From the NCBI RefSeq assembly GCF_002005145.1, contig NZ_CP019698.1, forward strand, positions 1,302,001 through 1,366,000: 64,000 bases of DNA, read 5' to 3'. The stretch is from Desulforamulus ferrireducens. GTDB lineage: Bacteria; Bacillota; Desulfotomaculia; Desulfotomaculales; Desulfotomaculaceae. Below, in pieces: positions 23,492-33,251 of this stretch (position 1 is the stretch's first letter; the number at the start of each line of letters is the position of its first letter). The notes under the pieces are model-generated. The model was not told the DNA's origin. It worked only from the letters and a program-made list of their open reading frames with translations, and did not search any database. A program made the position numbers and the translations under genes.

Positions 23492-26400
23492 ATGAGTAGA
23501 GTATTAAACGTTGGACTTGATATTGGTTCTACTACTGTAAAAATGGTTATCTTAGACAAGAATAACAATATTGTCTATAAAAACTATTTGAGACATTTTT
23601 CCGACATCAAAAATACGGTTATTTCTCTCTTCGAAGATGCCAGATCAATTATGCAAAGAAATTTACTAACAGTCATGGTTACCGGTTCCGGTGGGTTTAA
23701 CTTTTCTAAAAAGCTAGAGGTACCCTTTATTCAAGAGGTAATTGCTTGTGCCCATGCCATCAAGAATATTATTCCCCAGACCGATTCTGCCATAGAGCTT
23801 GGTGGTGAAGATGCCAAAATCACCTATTTTGGCGAGTCCATTGAACAAAGGATGAATGGAACTTGTGCCGGTGGGACCGGAGCATTTATTGATCAAATGG
23901 CAGCCTTATTGCAGACAGATGCTTCGGGTCTCAATGAATTGGCCAAGAATTATAAAAGTATCTATCCCATAGCTTCCAGATGTGGTGTATTTGCTAAAAC
24001 CGATATTCAACCCTTATTAAATGAAGGAGCAGCCAAGGAAGATATTGCTGCCTCGGTTTTGCAAGCTGTGGTCAATCAAACCATTGGCGGCTTGGCCCAA
24101 GGCAGGGCCATCAGTGGTAATGTGGCCTTTTTAGGCGGACCCTTGCATTTTATGTCCGAGTTAAGAAAAAGATTTATTGAAACTCTCAAATTAAAGGAAC
24201 ATAACGTAATTTTCCCTAAAAATTCCCACTTTTTTGTGGCCTTAGGGGCGGCTCTATCTTCCAGAGAAACAGAACCAGTTCCCTTTGAGTGTTTACAGGA
24301 GAGGGCCCCGATTCTCTGGAAAATGAACCAGGAAGAAGGCGAAAAGCTGGAACCGCTTTTTGCTAGCCAGTTAGAATACGAAGAATTCAAAGCCCGCCAC
24401 GATCAACACAAAGTGGCAAGAATAGACCTGGCAACCTATGAAGGGAATGCCTACCTGGGTATTGATGCCGGCTCCACCACCACTAAGATAGCACTTATCA
24501 GTGAATCAGGAGGGCTATTACATTCTTATTATGGCAGCAATAATGGCAGCCCCTTAGAATCAACCATCGAGGCCTTGCGGGACTTGTATAAAAAGCTCCC
24601 TCCCCAGGTAAGGATTGTCAACTCAGCGGTTACCGGTTATGGAGAGCATTTAATCAAGGCTGCTCTCAAAGTTGATATTGGGGAAATTGAAACTGTAGCC
24701 CATTATAAGGCAGCGGACTTTTTTTCACCCGGTGTCAATTTTGTGCTGGACATTGGTGGACAGGACATGAAGAGTCTGGTCATCCGCGATGGTGCCATTG
24801 ACTCCATCATGTTAAATGAAGCCTGCTCTTCCGGATGTGGCTCCTTTATTGAAACCTTTGCCAATTCATTGAATATGGATGTTCAGGAATTTGCCAAATT
24901 GGGACTGCAGTCCTTAAATCCTGTGGATCTTGGTACCCGCTGTACGGTATTTATGAACTCGAAAGTGAAACAAGCCCAGAAGGAAGGGGCGGAGGTTAGC
25001 GATATTTCTGCGGGAATCTCCCTTTCGGTTATTAAAAACGCTTTGTTTAAGGTCATTAGAATAAGAAGCGCAGAGGATTTGGGCGATAAAATTGTTGTGC
25101 AGGGGGGCACCTTTTACAACGATACAGTTCTTCGCGCCTTAGAGATGATCACCAATAAAGAGGTGGTACGGCCTGATATTGCCGGTATCATGGGGGCCTT
25201 CGGCGCAGCCCTGATTGCTAAGGAACGCTACGAAGTGGGTCATCAAACCAGTCTTCTCCAAGCTGATGCTTTAGAGGGTTTTACCACCGAAACCACCATG
25301 AAGCGTTGTGGTCTTTGTGGCAATAACTGTCTGATAACCATTAAACGTTTTTCCAATGGGCAGGAGTTTTATTCCGGCAACAGATGTGAAAAGGGTGCCG
25401 GTAAAGAAGTGGTGAAAAATGACATTCCCAACCTTTACGAATACAAATACAAGAGGGTCTTCAATTACAAACCCCTGTCTGAACAGCAAGCAACCAGAGG
25501 AACCATCGGCATACCCAGGGTACTGAATATCTATGAAGATTACCCCTTCTGGTTTACCCTTTTCACCGAACTGGGTTACCGTGTGGTCATCTCAGGGCGA
25601 TCCAGTAAAAGAATCTATGAACTGGGTATGGAGACCATACCTTCGGAATCGGTTTGTTACCCGGCTAAGCTGGTTCACGGGCATATTTATGATTTGGTCA
25701 ACAAAGGGGTCAAGAAAATATTTTATCCTTGTATACCCCATAACATAAAAGAGGATGAAACGGCGGATAACCGCTACAATTGCCCCATTGTTACCTCCTA
25801 TCCAGAGGCCATCTATGCCAATATGGATATTTTGAGAAATGGTGATATTACCTTTTATCATCCATTTTTGCCCATTGATGCGCCAGCCAGAATGGTCAAA
25901 CGATTGGCCCAGGAATTGGCAGCGGAAGGCATAGGTAAGGGTGAAATAGAGCGGGCAGTTAAGAAGGCCTACGCTGAATTGACCCGATATAAGGAGGATG
26001 TACGTAAACAAGGAGAGGCAACCCTTAAATATATTAATGAACATAAGATTAAAGGGATTGTCCTGGCCGGGAGACCATATCATATTGATCCGGAAATCAA
26101 TCATGGTATACCGGAGATGTTAAAGTCCTATGGCTTTGCGGTGTTATCCGAGGATGCCATAAGGCATTTAATAAAAATTGAAAGACCTATACGTGTGGTG
26201 GATCAATGGATGTACCATTCCAGGATGTATGCTGCCGCAACCTACGTGGCCCAGCAGCCCAACCTGGAGCTAATACAACTAAACTCCTTTGGTTGTGGTT
26301 TAGATGCCGTCACCACCGATCAGGTCAAGGAAATTTTGGATGGCTATGGCAAGATTTATACGGTGCTTAAGATTGATGAAATAAGCAACCTGGGAGCAGC

Positions 26401-27748
26401 CAGAATACGTGTGCGCTCATTAATTGCCGCCATTAAGGAAAGGGATAAGCGGGCTTTTAAACCGCAGAAATTATTTAGTTATCCCGGTAGGGTTATCTTC
26501 ACCCAGGAAATGAAGCAAACCCATACCATTTTAGCACCGCAAATGTCTCCCATTCATTTTCAGTTTCTCAAAATCGGTTTTGAGAAAGCCGGTTATAATA
26601 TTGAAATCCTTCCTTCCGTGGATAAAGCCGCCATTGAGGAAGGCCTAAAACATGTGCATAACGATGCTTGTTATCCAACTATTATAGTGGTTGGTCAGTT
26701 GATGCGGGCTTTAAAATCTGGTAAATACGATTTAAACAATACCTCTGTGATTATGTCCCAAACAGGGGGTGGTTGCCGGGCCACCAACTATATTGCCATC
26801 ATCCGTAAAGCCTTGCGGGATGCAGGCATGGAACAGGTACCGGTAATATCCCTTTCCTCCGGCCTGGAGAAAAACCCAGGCTTCAAGGTGACATTGCCCA
26901 TCTTTAATAACTTGATGATGGGGTTAGTATACGGGGATCTGCTGATGCGGGTGCTCTATCGGGTGCGCCCCTACGAAAAGGTGCCGGGATCGGCCAACAA
27001 TTTATACCAGTATTGGGTGGAAAAATGTAAGGAAGCCTTGCAAAGAGGTGGTAGAAAAGAATTTAAGGAACATATTTATCAAATAGTTAAAGACTTTGAT
27101 AACCTGCCAATCCACGAGAATATGGTAAAGCCAAAGGTGGGTGTGGTAGGGGAAATATTAGTTAAGTATCATCCCACTGCCAATAACAATATTGTTGAAT
27201 TGTTAGAGGCGGAAGGTGCCGAGGCGGTAGTACCTGACCTAATTGATTTCTTCTTGTACTGCTCCTACAGTAATAAGTTCAATTATGAGCAATTGTCAGG
27301 AAGCTTTTGGAAAATGATCTCCAGCATGTTCTCAGTAAAAACCATCGAGTCTTATCGTAAGGACATGAAAAAAGCCCTGGCAGCCAGTAAACGCTTTGAC
27401 CCACCAAAGCCAATCGAAGAAATTGCCCAATATGCAGCAAGACATCTGTCTTTGGGCAATCAAACCGGTGAAGGTTGGTTCTTAACCGGTGAAATGGTAG
27501 AGCTGATGGAAAGTGGAGTAAATAATATAGTTTGCTTGCAACCCTTTGCCTGCTTACCTAACCATATTACCGGCAAAGGTATGATTAAGGAGCTTAGGAG
27601 ATCCTATCCAAATGCCAATATTGCTCCCATTGACTATGACCCGGGGGCCAGTGAGGTTAACCAACTAAACCGGATCAAACTTATGCTTTCCGTGGCTATG
27701 GAAGAAATAAAAAACAACAACCGTCATGCCACTACCCTTATGGGATAG
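23492..27748 (+). CDS. Giant 2-hydroxyacyl-CoA dehydratase activase-type protein (BcrA/BadF domains + DUF2229)
   Basis: A 1418-aa protein. Two ASKHA ATPase (BcrAD_BadFG) modules sit in tandem: [11 protein letters not shown] near residue 8 with [13 protein letters not shown] near 120, and [14 protein letters not shown] near 327 with the iron-sulfur-type [12 protein letters not shown] near 450. Then a CGLCGNNC cysteine cluster (near 608), a DUF2229 region, and a C-terminal dehydratase-related half with further Cys ([19 protein letters not shown]). Known activases use ATP to drive one-electron transfer onto a dehydratase or benzoyl-CoA-type reductase. The fused architecture is widespread in anaerobes, but its substrate is not established. 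ATG 23492 follows GGGGGAA; the frame opens earlier at 23426 without a signal. Confidence 0.85.
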   Translation: MSRVLNVGLDIGSTTVKMVILDKNNNIVYKNYLRHFSDIKNTVISLFEDARSIMQRNLLTVMVTGSGGFNFSKKLEVPFIQEVIACAHAIKNIIPQTDSAIELGGEDAKITYFGESIEQRMNGTCAGGTGAFIDQMAALLQTDASGLNELAKNYKSIYPIASRCGVFAKTDIQPLLNEGAAKEDIAASVLQAVVNQTIGGLAQGRAISGNVAFLGGPLHFMSELRKRFIETLKLKEHNVIFPKNSHFFVALGAALSSRETEPVPFECLQERAPILWKMNQEEGEKLEPLFASQLEYEEFKARHDQHKVARIDLATYEGNAYLGIDAGSTTTKIALISESGGLLHSYYGSNNGSPLESTIEALRDLYKKLPPQVRIVNSAVTGYGEHLIKAALKVDIGEIETVAHYKAADFFSPGVNFVLDIGGQDMKSLVIRDGAIDSIMLNEACSSGCGSFIETFANSLNMDVQEFAKLGLQSLNPVDLGTRCTVFMNSKVKQAQKEGAEVSDISAGISLSVIKNALFKVIRIRSAEDLGDKIVVQGGTFYNDTVLRALEMITNKEVVRPDIAGIMGAFGAALIAKERYEVGHQTSLLQADALEGFTTETTMKRCGLCGNNCLITIKRFSNGQEFYSGNRCEKGAGKEVVKNDIPNLYEYKYKRVFNYKPLSEQQATRGTIGIPRVLNIYEDYPFWFTLFTELGYRVVISGRSSKRIYELGMETIPSESVCYPAKLVHGHIYDLVNKGVKKIFYPCIPHNIKEDETADNRYNCPIVTSYPEAIYANMDILRNGDITFYHPFLPIDAPARMVKRLAQELAAEGIGKGEIERAVKKAYAELTRYKEDVRKQGEATLKYINEHKIKGIVLAGRPYHIDPEINHGIPEMLKSYGFAVLSEDAIRHLIKIERPIRVVDQWMYHSRMYAAATYVAQQPNLELIQLNSFGCGLDAVTTDQVKEILDGYGKIYTVLKIDEISNLGAARIRVRSLIAAIKERDKRAFKPQKLFSYPGRVIFTQEMKQTHTILAPQMSPIHFQFLKIGFEKAGYNIEILPSVDKAAIEEGLKHVHNDACYPTIIVVGQLMRALKSGKYDLNNTSVIMSQTGGGCRATNYIAIIRKALRDAGMEQVPVISLSSGLEKNPGFKVTLPIFNNLMMGLVYGDLLMRVLYRVRPYEKVPGSANNLYQYWVEKCKEALQRGGRKEFKEHIYQIVKDFDNLPIHENMVKPKVGVVGEILVKYHPTANNNIVELLEAEGAEAVVPDLIDFFLYCSYSNKFNYEQLSGSFWKMISSMFSVKTIESYRKDMKKALAASKRFDPPKPIEEIAQYAARHLSLGNQTGEGWFLTGEMVELMESGVNNIVCLQPFACLPNHITGKGMIKELRRSYPNANIAPIDYDPGASEVNQLNRIKLMLSVAMEEIKNNNRHATTLMG

Positions 27749-27773
27749 CCAGTCTAGCTATTCATCTACAACC

Positions 27774-27806
27774 AAAATGGAGTGTCGCTTGCGACACTCC
27801 ATTTTT
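27774..27806. terminator. Bidirectional terminator between the activase gene and cotH
   Basis: AAAATGGAGTGTCGC-tt-GCGACACTCCATTTT, a perfect 15-bp stem flanked by A and T runs; a member of the TGTCGC family. Confidence 0.9.
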
Positions 27807-27813
27807 GACTTTC

Positions 27814-28905
27814 TTACAGGAGAGTAGCCAATTGATTTTTTAGGTAGCTGTTTCTCTTGCTAATAAAATCAAGAATAAAGGATGGTTCTGCCTCGAATTT
27901 TGCCACAGCTTTCCGCTTATGGGGATCTTGCCTAATATGAGGGCGAAGTAGTTGATAGTTGGCTGTAATTTGTGGTTCCAGGAACTCCGGGGTGAAGAGG
28001 GTAGCCAAAATTTCCTCCAGCAAATTACGGTAGCGGTGTCGAAATTCATCTATATCCAGCAACCGTGCTGTGAGGGTATTGGCCCCCTGAATAGGAAAGT
28101 AATCAGGCTCCATCACTTGCCCATGACAATCCCGTCCCCAGGTTCCATCATAATCCCAGGGTATCATCTCATACAAGTTGGTGGTGGGGTTAGCATAGAG
28201 GGCGTAATTTTGAATAAATCCATCATAGTTTTGCGTACAAACTACCCCGGCTAACCAACGCAAGTACTTTTCTATATCCATGTACCGGCGTATTTCTTGG
28301 CTAAAATCTGAACGCGACAGGGTATTTATTTTATAAATCATTTCACAGAGCCGGTCTTCATCTGCTTCCTGGCCGCACTTTAATTTATAGCCGTCAAAGA
28401 GGGACTCCTTAATTTCTTCGGTATCAGGGTCGAGAAAGGAAAAGTTGGCATCATCATTATGGGCATAAATAATGGGTCCCTGAGGTAAACCCCGCTTCTT
28501 TAAAAACAGGTCATCCACTGATTCCAGTTGCAAATAGATGCCCAGGACTGTCCCATTTAAGGACAGTAGAACATATTTGGCCTCGGGGCTCAGGACGCCT
28601 AGACTCTTAAAAAAGTCCAAGGATAATTTGTTGCGTATTAACGAAGGGTCCAGGTACTCAGCATTTAAATGAATTTCTCTGCCTCCTTGAAAGGTTCCAG
28701 GCTTAATAAAGTTTATATGAAAGGATTTTTTCGGTAAATCCCGGGTAAGTGCTCCTCGATAGGCGATCTCAATATGATAAGTGCTGTGACCCACCTTGAG
28801 TTTAGCTGGAATATGCTCATTGCTCCAAATATCACTGCGCAGTTGCCGGAGATCCTGGGGCTTTATGAAAAGGGAATAGGTTGGCAGCGTTATTTTATCA
28901 CCCAT
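27814..28905 (-). CDS. cotH: CotH-family spore coat protein kinase
   Basis: A 363-aa atypical kinase-fold protein. It has LRSDIWSNEHIPAKLKVG, RGALTRDLPKKSFHINF (the conserved basic motif), the GTVLGIYLQLESVDDLFLK strand-helix, NYDGFIQNYALY and the metal-binding IPWDYDGTWGRD, in the CotH order. In Bacillus, CotH phosphorylates Ser/Lys-rich coat proteins CotB and CotG. ATG 28905 follows GGAAGGTG. It is divergent from a Lys/Ser/Gly-repeat gene, the same arrangement as cotH/cotG in B. subtilis, which supports a coat function. Confidence 0.88.
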   Translation of the reverse strand: MGDKITLPTYSLFIKPQDLRQLRSDIWSNEHIPAKLKVGHSTYHIEIAYRGALTRDLPKKSFHINFIKPGTFQGGREIHLNAEYLDPSLIRNKLSLDFFKSLGVLSPEAKYVLLSLNGTVLGIYLQLESVDDLFLKKRGLPQGPIIYAHNDDANFSFLDPDTEEIKESLFDGYKLKCGQEADEDRLCEMIYKINTLSRSDFSQEIRRYMDIEKYLRWLAGVVCTQNYDGFIQNYALYANPTTNLYEMIPWDYDGTWGRDCHGQVMEPDYFPIQGANTLTARLLDIDEFRHRYRNLLEEILATLFTPEFLEPQITANYQLLRPHIRQDPHKRKAVAKFEAEPSFILDFISKRNSYLKNQLATLL

Positions 28906-29028
28906 GTTTAGTCACCTTCCTTGCGGTAGTTTTATTAACATGGTATAGAGTGACAGAAGAGAATGTTACCTTTCTTGAAAATTCTACATTAATTTGCAAG
29001 GTCTTGTCTGTTTTTCCATATTTCACGC

Positions 29029-29055
29029 ACAATTACTAAAATAACCCATATTATG
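29029..29055 (+). promoter_or_regulatory. Candidate sigma-K promoter of the Lys/Ser/Gly-repeat gene
   Basis: AC (29029-29030), 16-bp spacer, CATATTATG (29047-29055), close to the mother-cell sigma-K pattern AC-N16/17-CATAnnnTA. Expression in the mother cell would fit a coat protein. Confidence 0.45.
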
Positions 29056-29099
29056 TAGTGAACCTTAATAGGTATTTTTTGAAATGGGAGTGGTGATTT

Positions 29100-29957
29100 G
29101 TGCGAAATATGAACAGGGATGAATTAAACAAAGCATTCCGAAATTCAGCAGACATTCACGAGCTAATTAAAACCTTCATGAAATGTAACCCCTGGAATGT
29201 ATGTGGGTGTCACAACTCAAAGGACAAAGAAGAAAAGGACTCAAAAGACTGCAAGGGAAATAAGTCTAAGGGTTCTAAGGGAGAGAAATGTTCACAGGGC
29301 TCTAAGGGGTCTAAGGGTTCTAAAGGCTCCAAGGGTTCCCATGGCTGCAAATGGTCAAAGGGATCGAAGGTTTCCAAAGGCTGGCATTGGTCCAAAGGTT
29401 CTAAGGGTAGCAAGTGTTCCAAGGGTTCCCACGGCTCCAAGGGGTCCAAGGGTTCTAAATGTTCCAAGGGCTCCCATGGCTCCAAGGGGTCAAAGGGTTC
29501 TAAATGTTCCAAGGGTTCCCATGGCTCCAAGGGGTCCAAGGGTTCTAAATGTTCCAAGGGCTCCCATGGCTCCAAGGGGTCAAAGGGTTCTAAATGTTCC
29601 AAGGGCTCCCATGGCTCCAAAGGGTCTAAAGGCTCTAAATGTTCCAAAGGCTCCAAAGGTAAAAAAGGGTCCAAGGGCTCTAAATGTTCCAAAGGTTCCA
29701 AGGGTAAAAAAGGTTCTAAGGGTAAAAAGGGTTCCAAAGGCTCTAAGGGCTGCAAACCGCCCAAACACCATAAAGTTCCCAAGTGCTATGGTGATTACTA
29801 TAACCCCAAAGATTCCCATGGCTCAAAAGGTCATAAATCCAAGGGATCTAAAGGATCAAAGGGCCACAAAGATCACAAAGGTTCAAAGGGATCAAAGGGC
29901 TCTAAAGGCTCTAAGGGTTCCCATGGTTCCAAATGTTTGTGTGGCTGTGGCTACTAG
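29100..29957 (+). CDS. Lys/Ser/Gly-repeat (SKGSKGSHG) coat-like protein, probable CotH substrate
   Basis: A 285-aa low-complexity protein. Residues 1-40 are ordinary (RNMNRDELNKAFRNSADIHE and a CNPWNVCGCH cysteine motif). Almost all the rest is SKG triplets with inserted Cys, His and Trp. The core has a 15-residue unit, CSKGSHGSKGSKGSK, repeated about five times; then KKGSKG units; then a short unique PPKHHKVPKCYGDYYNPKD; then more SKG; ending CLCGCGY. GTG 29100 follows GGGAGTGGTG. A Ser-Lys-rich protein divergent from cotH is the expected substrate layout. The Cys residues suggest disulfide cross-linking. Homology to CotG is by composition and synteny, not alignment. Confidence 0.8.
   Translation: MRNMNRDELNKAFRNSADIHELIKTFMKCNPWNVCGCHNSKDKEEKDSKDCKGNKSKGSKGEKCSQGSKGSKGSKGSKGSHGCKWSKGSKVSKGWHWSKGSKGSKCSKGSHGSKGSKGSKCSKGSHGSKGSKGSKCSKGSHGSKGSKGSKCSKGSHGSKGSKGSKCSKGSHGSKGSKGSKCSKGSKGKKGSKGSKCSKGSKGKKGSKGKKGSKGSKGCKPPKHHKVPKCYGDYYNPKDSHGSKGHKSKGSKGSKGHKDHKGSKGSKGSKGSKGSHGSKCLCGCGY
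29413..29640 (+). repeat. 45-bp tandem repeats in the SKG protein gene
   Basis: Near-identical 45-bp units (AAATGTTCCAAGGG..., GGCTCCCATGGCTCC...) repeat about five times with third-position changes that keep the 15-aa unit constant, suggesting selection at protein level and recent expansion. Confidence 0.85.
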
Positions 29958-29974
29958 AAGATATGTAGATACAC

Positions 29975-30011
29975 AAAAAGGAAGTGTCGCTTTGCGATAC
30001 TTCCCTTTTTT
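29975..30011 (+). terminator. Intrinsic terminator after the SKG-repeat gene
   Basis: GGAAGTGTCGC/GCGATACTTCC (one G-T pair) flanked by A5 and T6; TGTCGC family. Confidence 0.88.
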
Positions 30012-30086
30012 GCCATTAGCCGTGCTCACAAAAAGAAAATGTAGCTAGCTAACATAGTAGCCATTGCTACACTTTCTATTAACTGG

Positions 30087-30638
30087 CTATTTATCATCGC
30101 AACATACTTTAATATCCAAAATAAAGTTTTCTTTACCCTTAGTAACATGACCCTTCTTATCACGTTCAATGGCTATAAAGTCGCCAACATCCTTAACCTT
30201 AGCGGTAATATGGCACTTATCGCCACATTTAACACCGGGTACTTCTACCACGGCACTAAACTCCATAGTGCTTTCCAGATAATGAACTACTCCTTCAACA
30301 CATTTCACTTGTTTACAATAACTTTCTTTCAAATAGGTCATATCAGCACATTCAGATTTCTTAGCGCCATCTTTGGCGTTATCTTTTTTGCAATCCTTAC
30401 CATCCTTGCCGTCTTTTTCGCAGCAGTTATCCTTTTTGTGGTCGTGCTCATGCAAATACATAGTAATTTTTTCAACGCACCCTTTTACCAAAACGTTACC
30501 ACTAAATGTGGTATGTTCCAAAATATTTACCTTAAACCTTTCGCCAACAATTTTTGTCATGGGTGGGTTTACGTTAACTACACTTTCACAGAGTAATTGT
30601 ACTCTTCCACATTTAGGTTCACACTCATGCTTACCCAT
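30087..30638 (-). CDS. DUF3794 (SPOCS-like) domain protein with Lys/Asp/Cys-rich insert
   Basis: A 183-aa protein. Residues 5-80 and 110-180 resemble the SPOCS/DUF3794 fold used by spore-envelope proteins such as SipL (QLLCESVVNVNPPMTKIVGE, then VLVKGCVEKITMYLHE; later TMEFSAVVEVPGVKCGDKC and FILDIKVCC). The two halves are split by a charged, Cys-containing insert (DHKKDNCCEKDGKDGKDCKK). Start ATG 30638 is set by AGGAGGGAG 7 bp upstream; the frame opens 30 bp earlier. Eleven or so Cys residues suggest disulfide cross-linking in the coat. It sits beside the cotH/SKG pair. Confidence 0.75.
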   Translation of the reverse strand: MGKHECEPKCGRVQLLCESVVNVNPPMTKIVGERFKVNILEHTTFSGNVLVKGCVEKITMYLHEHDHKKDNCCEKDGKDGKDCKKDNAKDGAKKSECADMTYLKESYCKQVKCVEGVVHYLESTMEFSAVVEVPGVKCGDKCHITAKVKDVGDFIAIERDKKGHVTKGKENFILDIKVCCDDK

Positions 30639-30889
30639 ATAAAATCTCCCTCCTATAAAAATTCCCAAGTACTACAAAATGTAGCCTTATTGGTATCTAT
30701 CACATGATATGGATTTATTTAGCAGACTGTTACATGGGTAAACTGTATTTTTAAAGAAATAAACTAGGTTATGTTTGGTAATACAGTAAATATTTACCAA
30801 TTAAATATACAACCATAATCTGTAACCGCTAGATAATCACCCCACATATGCTATTTTATACCAATATTTAAATAGAAAGGGTGGTTAGA

Positions 30890-31045
30890 ATGCTCATGAT
30901 CTGTCTGTTTTTTGCCATATCTGGTTTTGGTTTGTATTACCTGGCAATCCCTGCTAAACCTACTGAAGACTTTGAGATACATGAAAATAATAGTATGCAG
31001 AGGGGCCAGGTCACATGCTTAACACCGAGACAACACTTACCCTAA
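30890..31045 (+). CDS. Small 51-aa membrane protein overlapping the transporter gene
   Basis: AAAGGGTGG precedes ATG 30890. One N-terminal hydrophobic helix (MLMICLFFAISGFGLYYLAI) is followed by a polar tail. Its last 31 bp overlap the start of the ArsB/NhaD-type gene in another frame, a coupling arrangement. Family unknown; it may be a small accessory subunit or a translational leader. Confidence 0.45.
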   Translation: MLMICLFFAISGFGLYYLAIPAKPTEDFEIHENNSMQRGQVTCLTPRQHLP

Positions 31046-32400
31046 CCATATTCCTATGTACAGTGTTATTTTTAATCTGGAGGCCCCGTGGGCTTAACGA
31101 ATCTATACCCACATCCATTGGAGCCTTAGGTATATTTTTGATAGGGGCAGTGAGCATCTCAGATGTTTATAAGATTTTAGGAATTGTTACAGGTGCCTCT
31201 ATAACCATTATCTCGACTATCATTATGTCCATTGTACTGGAAAGTGTAGGGTTTTTTCGCTGGTCGGCCTATAATGTAGTGATCAAAGCTAAAGGTTCTG
31301 GCCGACTACTATTCTGGTATATTATGGCCCTTTGCTTCTTCATGACGATGTTTTTTAATAATGATGGCAGTATTCTGATTACAACACCAATTATTATCGA
31401 AGCACTGGCCCTCTTAAACCTCAAAACCCATCAAAAAATTCCCTATTTGATGGGCGGAGCATTAGTGGCCACCGCTGCCAGTGCCCCCATAGGGGTCAGT
31501 AACCTGGCAAATCTCATTGCCTTAAAAATTGTTGGTTTAGATCTGGTAACCTATGCCAAAATTATGTTTACTCCGTCCATGCTAGGTATCCTTTGCCTCA
31601 GCTCACTAATCTATTTTTATTATCAAAAAGATATCCCTGAACATATCTCTATTAGAGCTAGATCCAAAGGACATTCAAAAAAATTCGGTCAGGCAAACTT
31701 AATTCCACCGCACCCCTTACTAAATAAAAACCAAGCAATTGCTGTGGATTGGTCCATGTTTAAATTTTACATTGCCATCATTGTGGTGGTTAGAAGCAGC
31801 TTTTTTGCCCTATCGGGAGCGGGTATTCCCATCGAGTGGATGGCTATTCTTGGGGCTATCATCATGATTGTGGCCAGATGGTGGAGGCAGGGAACCGGTA
31901 TACAGGATGTTATACAAAAAACACCCTGGCATATTCTAATTTTTGCCTTTAGCATGTATGTAATTATCTATGGCTTACGAAATATGGGTTTTACCGATAT
32001 ACTGGTAAATTTACTGAGGGAACCGGTTGCCAGCGATCACTATTCAGCTATTTTCATCATGGGTATAGCACTTACGGTGATGTCAAATATATTTAATAAC
32101 CTTCCTGCAGTTATGTTGGGCACTATTTCCCTCACTGAAATGGGCTTAGAGCCTTATACCATGCAAATTGCCTATTTAGCCAACATTATTGGCAGTGATA
32201 TTGGTTCGTTGATCATGCCCATGGGGACTCTGGCTACTCTGATCTGGATGTTTATCTTAAAGAAGCACAAAATACCCATTACCTGGCGACAATATCTAAG
32301 TGTAACGCTGGTGGTTATACCTATTAGTTTGCTGGTTAGCCTACTTAGCTTATACCTATGGAGCGAACTAATTAGTTACACCGGGCAACTGGCAGGTTAA
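31015..32400 (+). CDS. ArsB/NhaD-superfamily ion transporter
   Basis: A 461-aa protein with about 11-12 membrane segments. Two half-repeats carry the family's re-entrant signatures: FFNNDGSILITTPIIIEAL near residue 117 and IFNNLPAVMLGTISL near 361. These match ArsB/NhaD-type carriers (arsenite efflux, or Na+/H+ or organic-anion exchange). No arsR, arsC or arsA lies nearby, so arsenite is not assured. ATG 31015 lies within the upstream small ORF. Confidence 0.8.
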   Translation: MLNTETTLTLTIFLCTVLFLIWRPRGLNESIPTSIGALGIFLIGAVSISDVYKILGIVTGASITIISTIIMSIVLESVGFFRWSAYNVVIKAKGSGRLLFWYIMALCFFMTMFFNNDGSILITTPIIIEALALLNLKTHQKIPYLMGGALVATAASAPIGVSNLANLIALKIVGLDLVTYAKIMFTPSMLGILCLSSLIYFYYQKDIPEHISIRARSKGHSKKFGQANLIPPHPLLNKNQAIAVDWSMFKFYIAIIVVVRSSFFALSGAGIPIEWMAILGAIIMIVARWWRQGTGIQDVIQKTPWHILIFAFSMYVIIYGLRNMGFTDILVNLLREPVASDHYSAIFIMGIALTVMSNIFNNLPAVMLGTISLTEMGLEPYTMQIAYLANIIGSDIGSLIMPMGTLATLIWMFILKKHKIPITWRQYLSVTLVVIPISLLVSLLSLYLWSELISYTGQLAG

Positions 32401-32425
32401 ACTACATTAGACAGAGGTGTCAAAA

Positions 32426-33088
32426 GTGAATGTCTATCAAGAAAATGTGGGAAGGAGTCTTATAGTAGAATTGCCGGGAACAAAACAGGAAGGGGTTCTT
32501 GTGGATTACGGTGAGGATATTACCGTTCTTTATAACGGACAAAAGTATCTTTATATTCCTGTCAAGCATATTCGTTCTTTTAGGCTCAACCCATTACACA
32601 ATAAAGAACAGGTTAATTCAGCGGGTGTCCCTTTTCCATTAACCATTGGCAACATTTCTTATCGGGAGATATTAAATGAAGCTAAAAATCTTTTCATCGA
32701 AATAGCTGTGGTAGGTAATGTTTTAACATACGGTACAATAACGGATATTCTTGACGATTACTTTATATTTGTCTCACCGGTATATCAAACTCTCCTGGTG
32801 CCCAATGAACATTTAAAATGGCTGGCATTAGTGAACAGAAACCAATCCTATTATTCTCTTAGCAGAGAGGCCATAAGCATGGTATCTCAGTGCAGAAAAC
32901 CAGCTGCTAAGTTTAAAGAACAACTGAAGCGTCTGGAAGGTAAGTTTATTCTCCTTGATATGGGCAATAACCCATATAAAATTGGTTTGCTAAAAAGCGT
33001 TAATGATGAAACTCTCCAGTTGATCACTGCGGAGGACGAAGCAGTATTTTATTCAATTAGACATTTACAGGTGTTACAGATTGCATAG
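32426..33088 (+). CDS. Hypothetical protein with repeated small beta-barrel-like units
   Basis: A 220-aa soluble protein I do not recognise. Two or three similar segments (GVLVDYGEDITVLYNGQKYLYIPVKHI; GTITDILDDYFIFVSPVYQT; LLDMGNNPYKIGLLKSVNDE, quoted in parts) each look like a Gly-turn beta hairpin ending in a YIPxxHIxxF-type strand, reminiscent of the DUF2642/Sm-like repeats of spore-coat proteins. GTG 32426 is preferred over GTG 32417 because AGAGGTG lies 6 bp before it. It follows the transporter by 25 bp, so it is probably co-transcribed. Confidence 0.5.
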   Translation: MNVYQENVGRSLIVELPGTKQEGVLVDYGEDITVLYNGQKYLYIPVKHIRSFRLNPLHNKEQVNSAGVPFPLTIGNISYREILNEAKNLFIEIAVVGNVLTYGTITDILDDYFIFVSPVYQTLLVPNEHLKWLALVNRNQSYYSLSREAISMVSQCRKPAAKFKEQLKRLEGKFILLDMGNNPYKIGLLKSVNDETLQLITAEDEAVFYSIRHLQVLQIA

Positions 33089-33251
33089 AGCAGACTTGTT
33101 CCCTGGTTTGGTCGAACCCTCATCCTCTACTTTATGTTATAGATTGCTAAGAAAATATAACTTAATTTCATTTAACATCTCCCCTAACTATGCTATTGTT
33201 TTTAAAGTTGAGGTTTTCCTAAATTGGAAAGAAAAGTAGAGGAGGGTCTTT
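33089..33251 (+). promoter_or_regulatory. Region upstream of pstS with possible Pho-box-like repeats
   Basis: AT-rich; ACTTAATTTCATTTAACATC (about 33160-33179) contains TTAA(T/C)A-like direct repeats about 10 bp apart, resembling PhoP boxes, and no clear -35/-10 pair. Weak evidence only. Confidence 0.3.

Noticed and set aside
29413-29640. CRISPR-like array from regular repeats (also the 45.7-46.9 kb tract)
   Set aside because: Repeats are contiguous without unique spacers and code for protein in frame; no cas genes are present.
29197-30048. Arg/Pro-rich 283-aa plus-strand frame and Leu/Pro-rich minus-strand frame over the SKG gene
   Set aside because: Shadows of the 45-bp repeats; no ribosome-binding site, and the SKG frame has conserved amino acids with silent base changes.
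30147-30596. A hydrophobic 149-aa plus-strand frame
   Set aside because: Antisense of the Lys/Asp-rich insert in the DUF3794 gene, which reads as Phe/Ile/Leu; no ribosome-binding site.
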